DNA of 64,000 nt, taken from positions 62,001 to 126,000 of the forward strand of contig JAGIAD010000001.1 in the NCBI GenBank assembly GCA_017745075.1, written 5' to 3'. The first letter of the stretch is position 1; each line of letters opens with the position of its first letter. Under the pieces are notes generated by a model that saw nothing but the letters and a program-made list of their open reading frames with translations, ran no database searches and was not told the DNA's origin. Position numbers and translations under genes: made by a program. Below are positions 56,944 to 64,000 of this stretch, one piece after another. Origin of the DNA: Sphingobacteriaceae bacterium. GTDB taxonomy: Bacteria; Bacteroidota; Bacteroidia; Sphingobacteriales; Sphingobacteriaceae.

Positions 56944-59358
56944 TTAATTACTTTGTATTGATTTAATGATTATGCTTTTCTGTTCCAGTTCATTTGAGGT
57001 AACCGTAAGCTTAATTTCACCTGCATTACGTGTACTTTTGATCACTACCAACGCCCGCCCATGCCATGCCTTACGTGAGTTACCAGTATATTGATCAACA
57101 TCTTTAATATCAGCGTTATCTATTCCGGCAATAACACCCTCACCTTCAATTTTAAAGTTCAGGCGATTCGCTGCATTGGGCTGAATGATCCCGTTTTTAT
57201 CTGTTACTTCGATGGTTACGTAAGCCAAGTCCTGTCCGTTTGATAATATTTCTTTACGATCAGCTGTGAGTTTAAGCTGTGCAGCATCTCCAGCAGTTTG
57301 CAGAACGGATGATGCTACTTCCTGATCATTTTCTACTCCAACTGCTTTAAGTGTGCCCTGTGCATAAGGCACAGAGAAAGTGGCTTTAAACTCTTGCTCA
57401 AGCCCTGTAGGCTTTTCTCCAAGCAGTTTATTGTTTAAGTACAGCCTTACTTTTGCATATTTAGAATAGACCTCTACATCGATATTCCTGCCTTCATAGC
57501 CGAGCCAGTTCCAGCTTTCCCAGGTTGGCCAAACGGCCCACCAGGTTGTTTTAATTTCGAGTGGCTCGGGGTTAGGTTCGCGCACTGCCATATACAATTT
57601 CTCGGTGTTATTGTATAACAGGTTGCGGTAGTGCGAAATCGGTTTTCTCCAGCCCAACAGGTCAATATCGCCACAATAGGCGCCGTGCCAGGGAAAAAAT
57701 TCGTGTTCCCAGTGTTCTCCAGGCACATCACCCGAATAATACCAACGGCCTATCCCCGATTCTCCCAGGTAATCTATGGCGGTCCATACAAAATCACCAA
57801 TCACAAAGGGATTATTTTTAACCAGTTGCCAGTTTGCAAAAGCATCTTTTGGATACGATTCTGATTGAAAGATGATCCGCGATGGTACCCTTTTATGGTC
57901 TGCTGGTGCACTCGCCAAGTGATAATTATAACCGGTTACATCATGTGTGGCCATCAGCGAGTCCATAACGGTCCAGTCTTTTCCGTTATCTACAATGGCT
58001 GAAGTAACCGGGCGGGTGGTATCTATTTTTTTGATGGCATCAGCAAGCATTTTTGCGGTTTCTACTGCTCCCGGAGTACCTCTCTCCACTATTTCGTTGC
58101 CAATACTCCACATGATAATGGAAGGGTGATTGCGATCGCGCAAAACCATTGCATCTAAATCGCGTTTCCACCATTCGTTAAAATATTTGGCATAATCCTG
58201 TTTGTTTTTTCCAACTTTCCAGCAATCAAATGATTCATCAATCACTAGGAGGCCCAACCTGTCACATGCGGCTAAAAAAGCCTCGGAAGGCGGATTATGA
58301 GAAGTTCTTACGGCGTTAAACCCGGCTTTTTTAAGCAATTCAATCTTACGCTCCTCGGCCCTGTCAAAAGCAGCTGCACCCAGGCAGCCATTATCGTGGT
58401 GCACACATCCGCCATTTAACTTTACTGTTTTGCCATTAAGCTGAAATCCATTTTCGGGGGTGAATTTGATAGAACGGATACCAAAAGCTGTTACCGTTTT
58501 ATCGATTACATTTTTATTTGCTGTAATCTCTATTTCGGCATTGTATAAATGGGGTGTTTCAGGTGTCCATAACGAAGGATTAGCGACAGTAATCGTTTGT
58601 GCAATTTCTTTCTCACTATTGGCCGCCAGGTTCACCTTTATTTGGCCATTTCCGGCACTTTTAGCATTGGCCCCGAGTAACTGTGTGTTAACCAAAACGT
58701 TTTGAGCCTGACCTGTTTCGTTTTTCACCAAGGTTTTCACCAGAACAGTTGCTTTTTTTGAAGATACCTCAGGGCTTGTAATGGCAACTCCCCAGTTAGC
58801 CACATGAACGGCATCGGTAACCGTTAGCCAAACGTGGCGGTAAATCCCCGAGCCGCTGTACCACCTGCTATTCATTTGCTGCGAATTATCTACGCGCACG
58901 GCAATCAGGTTTTCATGATCAAAATCTATATAAGGCGAAAGATCGTAGCTAAATGACGAATAACCATAAGGGTATACTCCAAGTGATTTTCCATTAACAA
59001 AAACCTCTGCATTCATATAAACCCCTTCGAAATAAACGGAAATCTTTTTGCCTTTCCAATCGGCAGGGGCTTTAAAAGTTTTCCTGTACCAGCCAATTCC
59101 GGCAGGAAAGTACCCACCGCCACCCCCGGTTGGGTTTTTAGGGTTTATTTTACCTTCAATGCTCCAATCATGCGGCAGGTCCAGGTTACGCCAGGTCTGG
59201 TCGTCAAATTCACGCGATTTGGCAGTAGCGTTATCCGTCAGGCTAAATTTCCAGTTAAAATCAAACAGTTGCTTACGTTCATTACCGGGTTTACTTTGCG
59301 CGTGCACAAACATCCAGGATGTTAAAAGCACAAAGGATATTAATATTTTCTTTATCAT
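56944..59358 (-). CDS. GH2 beta-galactosidase
   Basis: An 804-residue exported GH2 (signal 1-21). Jelly-roll domain (FDFNWKFSLTDNATAKSREF, NLDLPHDWSIEG, GIGWYRKTFKAP), Ig-like domain, barrel with GGCVHHDNGCLGAAAFDRAE, VRTSHNPPSEAFLAACDRLG, acid/base Glu422 in MWSIGNEIVERG and nucleophile Glu500 in IIFQSESYP, then two C-terminal domains, of which one is DUF4982-like (WPTWESWNWLGYEGRNIDVE) and the last an invasin/Ig-like fold. The architecture matches exported Bacteroidota beta-galactosidases used on hemicellulose side chains. It lies between the CE20-like and GH97 genes. Confidence 0.92.
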   Translation of the reverse strand: MIKKILISFVLLTSWMFVHAQSKPGNERKQLFDFNWKFSLTDNATAKSREFDDQTWRNLDLPHDWSIEGKINPKNPTGGGGGYFPAGIGWYRKTFKAPADWKGKKISVYFEGVYMNAEVFVNGKSLGVYPYGYSSFSYDLSPYIDFDHENLIAVRVDNSQQMNSRWYSGSGIYRHVWLTVTDAVHVANWGVAITSPEVSSKKATVLVKTLVKNETGQAQNVLVNTQLLGANAKSAGNGQIKVNLAANSEKEIAQTITVANPSLWTPETPHLYNAEIEITANKNVIDKTVTAFGIRSIKFTPENGFQLNGKTVKLNGGCVHHDNGCLGAAAFDRAEERKIELLKKAGFNAVRTSHNPPSEAFLAACDRLGLLVIDESFDCWKVGKNKQDYAKYFNEWWKRDLDAMVLRDRNHPSIIMWSIGNEIVERGTPGAVETAKMLADAIKKIDTTRPVTSAIVDNGKDWTVMDSLMATHDVTGYNYHLASAPADHKRVPSRIIFQSESYPKDAFANWQLVKNNPFVIGDFVWTAIDYLGESGIGRWYYSGDVPGEHWEHEFFPWHGAYCGDIDLLGWRKPISHYRNLLYNNTEKLYMAVREPNPEPLEIKTTWWAVWPTWESWNWLGYEGRNIDVEVYSKYAKVRLYLNNKLLGEKPTGLEQEFKATFSVPYAQGTLKAVGVENDQEVASSVLQTAGDAAQLKLTADRKEILSNGQDLAYVTIEVTDKNGIIQPNAANRLNFKIEGEGVIAGIDNADIKDVDQYTGNSRKAWHGRALVVIKSTRNAGEIKLTVTSNELEQKSIIIKSIQSN

Positions 59359-59464
59359 TATTTCAATAAGTATTTATTTATTAAGCATTTATTCCTATTT
59401 TACCAAAGTAGTATCCAGTCTTAAAATCGTTAGCTAATTTCATTTTAAAATCCAATCCAGGGAT

Positions 59465-61429
59465 CTATTTCTGAGTAATCCCTTTCCAATCGTCTGTTCT
59501 GAAAGGATAGGCCGGCAAGCCTTCCGAATTGACTAAATTACCCAGCGGATAATCGGCCCAGTCATAACGTACCGCTACCGGCTTGGGCACTTTCTCACTG
59601 TAAACCACCACTTCATCCCCTTCTATTCTGGCATCGGCCCAATGAAACTGTCTGTCTTCGCCTGCAATGGCAAAACCGGTTAAGGCTTTGGCATCTTTTG
59701 ATATCAGCCCATTATTGGCAGTGGCAAAACGGATACGCATACGGCTACCTTCTTTCGAAAAGCTTTTGAATGATGGTCCAGAAGCTACATTACCCTGTTT
59801 ATACACGAATTTATTGGCAGCAAGGGCAAGCCTGCGTGCAACTTCCTGTTTATTACCGGGATGGATATTATCAGCCTCTCCGATATCGATGGTACAGGCC
59901 ATGGCGGTGTTCGGTAGTGATAAGGTTAGTGCTTGGGCTTCCCTAAGCTCGGCCCATTCACTTTCGGAAGGTAAAGGTTGTGTTTGTTTAAAATTTGGCA
60001 GCTGAACATACAGGAATGGTAAATCGCCCTGTTTCCAACGTTCGCGCCAGTCTTTAATCAACATTGGAAATAACTTGCGGTAATTATAGGCCGCGGTATC
60101 ATTCGCTTCACCCTGGTACCATAAAAATCCCTTAATTCCGTATGGAACAAGCGGGTTGATCATTGAATTGAAAAGTAATGAAGGATAATATTGGTAATTG
60201 CGGTTTTTGGCCATCGCCGGCTCTAAATCTTTTTGATATTTCCAGGTACCGGCCAATGATATTCTTGCCTTGCCATTTGTGATATACATTTCATCTGCCG
60301 GTGGATTTAATCCGCCGATTCCCCATAACATGGCCAACCTTAACGTAACCGTATTCTCTCCTTTTTTCAGTATTCTGGCAGGAATGGTATAGTGCTGACC
60401 AGGGTTGGTGTTCCATACCGTCTTACAAATTTCGGTACCGTTGAAATAGAGGGAATAATTCACATCCGGCCGGCCAATGTAAAGTGTCAGGTCGGCCTTC
60501 GAAAAAGTTTCCGGTAAAATGATTTTTTTACGCATCCAGATTAATCCTTCATATGGCCCGATCCCAAAATCTTTGATCAACTTAGGCATTTCAATTACAG
60601 GCCATCCGGCATCATTGTAAGCTGGTTGCGGAATTATTTTATCGGCATTTTGATAGGGGTGATAAAGAATATCCCATGAACGTGCCTGATCGAGGCTATC
60701 CTTTATAAAATGCTGCTCTGCCAGGGTATCATTTGCTATTGTTTTTGCTTTGGTTATTGGAGAAGAAAGCAATTTTTCGCGACTTGTCCACGACTCAATT
60801 GGTGTGCCACCCCAGGTGCTCTGTATCAAACCAATTGGAACACCATGGTCCAGGTGTATTTTTTTTGCAAAATAATAGGCAACAGCCGAGAACTGGGCCA
60901 CATTTTCAGGATTACAAATTTTCCATTTTCCATCTGCAACATCCTGTTGAGGGCTTAGTTTCTTAACATGTGCTACCTGAAATAAACGTATTTGTGGAAA
61001 ATTTGCTTTGGCAATTTCGTTAACTGCATCCTGCGCCTGCTGTACAGACCATTCCATGTTAGACTGGCCCGAAGCCAGCCAAACATCGCCAATGAGTATT
61101 CCCTGTAGTTCGATGCCGGATCCTGGCCTTCCCGATTCAGAAATGCTGAGTTTATAAGGTCCACCGGCTTTAAAGGCCGGAAAAAACACCTTCCATTCTC
61201 CCTGTCGGTTTGCAGCGGTTTTCACCCTGATTTCGCCAAGGGTGGCATTTATATTTGCTCCCGGTGTTGATTTTCCCCAGATGGGAATTTTAATCCCTCT
61301 TTGCAATACCATGTTATCGCCAAACACTTTTGCTAAGGTAACCTGGGCATAACCTTGAACCTGAACGGAGAAGAGTAGTACAAAAAGTGTAAACAATCTT
61401 ATTATCCCTGTTCTCATTATTTTTTTCAT
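59465..61429 (-). CDS. Sialate O-acetylesterase-type (CE20-like) acetylesterase
   Basis: A 654-residue exported SGNH esterase (signal 1-29). The nucleophile is Ser123 in WLASGQSNMEW, block III is GFLWYQGEANDTAAYNYRKL, and the catalytic Asp520/His523 lie in EADNIHPGNK. A jelly-roll (galactose-binding-like) insert occupies about 250-385 (FGIGPYEGLIWMRKKIILPE, VNYSLYFNGTEICKTVW). SGNH plus inserted jelly-roll is the layout of family CE20, whose founding member deacetylates xyloglucan. Annotation pipelines usually call these sialate O-acetylesterases; the context argues for hemicellulose. It is 12 nt downstream of GH39. Confidence 0.87.
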   Translation of the reverse strand: MKKIMRTGIIRLFTLFVLLFSVQVQGYAQVTLAKVFGDNMVLQRGIKIPIWGKSTPGANINATLGEIRVKTAANRQGEWKVFFPAFKAGGPYKLSISESGRPGSGIELQGILIGDVWLASGQSNMEWSVQQAQDAVNEIAKANFPQIRLFQVAHVKKLSPQQDVADGKWKICNPENVAQFSAVAYYFAKKIHLDHGVPIGLIQSTWGGTPIESWTSREKLLSSPITKAKTIANDTLAEQHFIKDSLDQARSWDILYHPYQNADKIIPQPAYNDAGWPVIEMPKLIKDFGIGPYEGLIWMRKKIILPETFSKADLTLYIGRPDVNYSLYFNGTEICKTVWNTNPGQHYTIPARILKKGENTVTLRLAMLWGIGGLNPPADEMYITNGKARISLAGTWKYQKDLEPAMAKNRNYQYYPSLLFNSMINPLVPYGIKGFLWYQGEANDTAAYNYRKLFPMLIKDWRERWKQGDLPFLYVQLPNFKQTQPLPSESEWAELREAQALTLSLPNTAMACTIDIGEADNIHPGNKQEVARRLALAANKFVYKQGNVASGPSFKSFSKEGSRMRIRFATANNGLISKDAKALTGFAIAGEDRQFHWADARIEGDEVVVYSEKVPKPVAVRYDWADYPLGNLVNSEGLPAYPFRTDDWKGITQK

Positions 61430-61441
61430 GTATTTTCCGGT

Positions 61442-63034
61442 TTAAAGCTTAATCATATTGAAGAAAAACACATCATTTTCACGGAGATCTAACACTTTCG
61501 AAAAAGCATGTCCATCTTTTATAGTGACGATTTCTTTTGAAAACGGCGAACCATCATTCTGTCTCTTTATTTGTTCTACCTGCTGTTTCGAAAGTTGCGA
61601 CGGTTTTCCAATAGAAAGATAGGTTGAATAGGCATCGTTATCCCGGTAGCCTACTTTATACACTTCCAGCGCATAATTACCATCGGGTACGTTCGCAATA
61701 TTGATCTTCAGTTTCCCTTTTGGTTTTGACGGGAGATCGCGGTTGTAATATTGTTGATTGTTGGTCGAATCGGGAAGCGTGTAGGTATAATCCCATACAA
61801 GCCCCTGTATATTTCCTGACGAATCTTTGCAGAGCCATGAAGCCTGGTCTTTATTTACCAGTTCGATATTTCCCAGGCGGTTTAAAAATTGATAGGAATA
61901 AAATACCGGTTTGTTAATGCCCTGGGTATTTAACATTCCAAAACCACCATGAAATGGGGTGTAACGCGGGCCTGGTTCTTCAAAAATATCGGTAAAAACC
62001 CAATAAGACATGGAGTTTGCAGCATTGCCCACCTGCTTCAGTTTTTGCAGTACGTATGCCGCACTGTGATAGCTATCATGAATAGCATCGGCCGGTGTAT
62101 ATGATGAACTCCATTCTGTATAATGCAACTCCAGATTTGGCATTGCCGATTCTTTTATCTCTTTTCTGGATTGGATTACCTCTTTGCTCACGCTCATCGG
62201 ATTTTTATCAAGTACAGTGCCCCCTTGTCCGTATTCATCCAGGAAGCCTTGCCCTACCCCATATGCATGGGTACTGATGAAATCAATAGGTACATTATTT
62301 TTATGGCAATATTCGATCATTTCAGGTTCCCAGGCTGCACCTGCCGTTCCCGGGCCACCCACACGATAGGCTTTATTTACACTTTTAACTGCCTGTGCAG
62401 CATATTTATATAATTTAAAATAATCTTCTTGTGTTCCAGTCCAGAATCCCGGAGAAAGGTTGGGTTCATTCCAGACCTCAAAATACCAGGTCTTCACTTC
62501 GTCTTCACCATAGCGTTCTGTAAAATGTGCTGTAAGATTTTTGACCAGGGCCGCCCATTTATCATAATCCTTTGGTGGAGTTACATTTCCTTTCCACCAG
62601 AAAATGGTTGCACTTCCACTGGCAAGCCTTCCGGGCATAAAACCAAGTTCAACAAAAGGTTTGATGCCTATACTATGTAAAAAATCGAATAAAGCATCTA
62701 CATACATATAATTATATTGCGGATTGCCCTTATTGTCTTCGGTGTATACCGCCATATCGTCTGTTAACAGGCCGTGCATGCGGATGTATCTAAAACCGCA
62801 CTCTTTTTTAACATAGGCAAGCTGTTGCTGCCAATCGGCCCTAAGGCCTTCATTTGCACGGCCTGCACCAACGCATTCATTAAACATGGTGTTAAATTTG
62901 CCGGCAGCCTGGCCGAAATCGACATTTATGATCCGTTCCTGAGTGGCTGGCCTGTTTTTTTTAAAATTCTGGGCAATTAATCTACCCGAAAATGAAAAAA
63001 GTAATATAACCAGTAACCAAAGTTTTTTTTGCAT
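61442..63034 (-). CDS. GH39 beta-xylosidase-type enzyme
   Basis: A 530-residue exported GH39 (signal 1-21). The barrel has RMHGLLTDDMAVYTEDNKGN, KPFVELGFMPGRLASGSATI, the acid/base Glu190 in YFEVWNEPNL and the nucleophile Glu307 in LHYTEWSSSYTP, followed by a beta-sandwich. Most characterised GH39 members are beta-xylosidases; others act on glucuronides or other glycosides. It is not a usual member of the best studied xyloglucan loci. It lies between GH5 and the CE20-like gene. Confidence 0.9.
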   Translation of the reverse strand: MQKKLWLLVILLFSFSGRLIAQNFKKNRPATQERIINVDFGQAAGKFNTMFNECVGAGRANEGLRADWQQQLAYVKKECGFRYIRMHGLLTDDMAVYTEDNKGNPQYNYMYVDALFDFLHSIGIKPFVELGFMPGRLASGSATIFWWKGNVTPPKDYDKWAALVKNLTAHFTERYGEDEVKTWYFEVWNEPNLSPGFWTGTQEDYFKLYKYAAQAVKSVNKAYRVGGPGTAGAAWEPEMIEYCHKNNVPIDFISTHAYGVGQGFLDEYGQGGTVLDKNPMSVSKEVIQSRKEIKESAMPNLELHYTEWSSSYTPADAIHDSYHSAAYVLQKLKQVGNAANSMSYWVFTDIFEEPGPRYTPFHGGFGMLNTQGINKPVFYSYQFLNRLGNIELVNKDQASWLCKDSSGNIQGLVWDYTYTLPDSTNNQQYYNRDLPSKPKGKLKINIANVPDGNYALEVYKVGYRDNDAYSTYLSIGKPSQLSKQQVEQIKRQNDGSPFSKEIVTIKDGHAFSKVLDLRENDVFFFNMIKL

Positions 63035-63196
63035 TTGTGTGTTTGTGTGTATTGTTATTTTCCGTGAAGGCGGAAGCCCAACGTCCTGATTTTCATCAGT
63101 AGCTGAGCTTCTGTAACTCCAGAAATATATTTTTTTATTAGACTGTACCCGATTAAGTACCTAACCTTTTTCGGCTTAATTACAGTATTACTATTT

Positions 63197-64000
63197 CTAT
63201 TTACCTGCTGATACAAGGGCATTTATGGTGCCCTGATCTAGCACGGTATTGTTTCTGCGGTCTAATGCCCCACCGGTATCCCAAAAGAAAGGTTTAAGAC
63301 CAAACTGAATGGCTTGTTTGGTTACATAGTTATTCCAATAATCTACTGAAGCATTGTGTTTAGCCAAATCTAAAGGAACATTTCTGCTGCCTCCCCTTTT
63401 ATAAGCACCATACTCTCCTAATATCACTGGAATTCCTTTCTCTATAAATTTGGCTTTCATCAGACCGAATATCCTGATGTGTTCGCTTTCTTCACCCCAG
63501 GTGGCATTACGGCCAGGCTCAATAGTAGAGTGATAATCTTTTCCCCAGTAATAGAACATTTTGCCCCAGCTTGCATCACCATCCAAAATTGTAAATTGCG
63601 AAGGCGTATAATTGTGCACTTCTACCATCAAGCGGTTAGGTACCTGATCTGTAGGCAGGCTGTTCATTAAGTTGTTGGTTTTATCTATGTCGGTGCTAGG
63701 CCCTTGTACAACCAGCACACGGTAACTGTTTCTACCTCCGGTAGAGCGAACTGCATTGATAAAGGTTTGATGATAACTGTTCAGTATCGCCATTTGTTCT
63801 GCATTTTCAGCAGGTGGCTCATTTGCGCTTGCAAACATTAAATGTTCATCAAAATCTCGCATTGTGGTTGCAATCTGCTCCCAATAGGCTTTTTGTTTGG
63901 CATTAACAGAGTCTTTTTTAGCCGCATTGATATTATGATCCAGCCAGCCACCATCCCAGTGGATATTCAGCAATACATACATATCATTATCAACACAGTA
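63197..64000 (-). CDS. GH5 endoglucanase-type enzyme (partial, 5' end outside)
   Basis: The C-terminal 267 residues of a GH5 barrel; the frame stays open to the right edge (YCVDND before MYVLLNIHWDGGWLD), so the start is outside. The strand-3 motif VLLNIHWDGGW, the acid/base Glu in FASANEPPAEN, the His-Asn-Tyr strand VEVHNYTPSQF, and the nucleophile Glu in PVILGEYGAYK are present, ending FFWDTGGALDRRNNTVLDQG. This strongly resembles subfamily GH5_4 enzymes that cut the xyloglucan backbone or mixed-linkage glucans, though the subfamily is inferred. It is the first gene of the locus visible here. Confidence 0.9.
   Translation of the reverse strand, partial: YCVDNDMYVLLNIHWDGGWLDHNINAAKKDSVNAKQKAYWEQIATTMRDFDEHLMFASANEPPAENAEQMAILNSYHQTFINAVRSTGGRNSYRVLVVQGPSTDIDKTNNLMNSLPTDQVPNRLMVEVHNYTPSQFTILDGDASWGKMFYYWGKDYHSTIEPGRNATWGEESEHIRIFGLMKAKFIEKGIPVILGEYGAYKRGGSRNVPLDLAKHNASVDYWNNYVTKQAIQFGLKPFFWDTGGALDRRNNTVLDQGTINALVSAGK

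Overview
The window is a chromosomal segment of a Bacteroidota bacterium, most likely family Sphingobacteriaceae (Pedobacter-like). This rests on protein families typical of the group: a GLPGLI protein next to an outer-membrane beta-barrel receptor, a hybrid two-component system with a beta-propeller sensor, a fused SpmA/SpmB protein, and Lmo0937 and DUF2795 small proteins. It also rests on promoters of the Bacteroidota type (TTTG about 19 nt before TAnnTTTG), A+T-rich composition, and intergenic arrays of short words. I see no rRNA, tRNA, CRISPR array, insertion sequence or prophage.

Left part (1-37.5 kb): mixed housekeeping genes in short operons. In order: the tail of a LytTR-like protein; a single-domain response regulator with an outer-membrane protein; an exonuclease/GIY-YIG fusion; a VOC protein; an ArsR-AHSA1 pair; a CDF transporter-NUDIX-bioA operon; an aminotransferase; a MacB-type permease; queA-ispD; small membrane and DUF2795 proteins; a plsC-gatC-ABC ATPase-cobalamin adenosyltransferase operon; trpS, a deoxynucleoside kinase and kdsB; a MarR-GNAT fusion; a lipoprotein; an unrecognised cysteine-containing exported protein; a DinB-like protein; an outer-membrane receptor with GLPGLI protein; pyrG-yidC; an S9 peptidase; an SpmA/SpmB fusion; a thioesterase; and a TonB-dependent receptor behind a striking palindromic control region.

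Right part (37.8-64 kb): a one-strand carbohydrate locus read right to left and cut by the right edge. It holds GH5 (partial), GH39, a CE20-like sialate-esterase-type protein, GH2, GH97, GH43, a second GH2, a protein with two esterase domains, GH42, a hybrid two-component sensor/regulator, GH31 with a PA14 insert, and GH3. Nearly all carry export signals. GH5, PA14-GH31, GH3, GH2, GH43 and acetylesterases together fit side-chain and backbone breakdown of xyloglucan or a related acetylated hemicellulose. No SusC/SusD pair is inside the window. A pair of direct repeats 21 bp apart upstream of GH31 is a good candidate for the regulator's binding site.

Non-coding DNA: besides hairpin terminators, many gaps hold short-word arrays (GTTTGGA x3, TTTAGGG x12, GAGATATGAG-type, TTTTCCATC-type, GTTTAG-type) and two near-identical copies of a roughly 245-bp repeat. 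Several palindromes sit directly on recognisable promoters and are the best regulatory leads.
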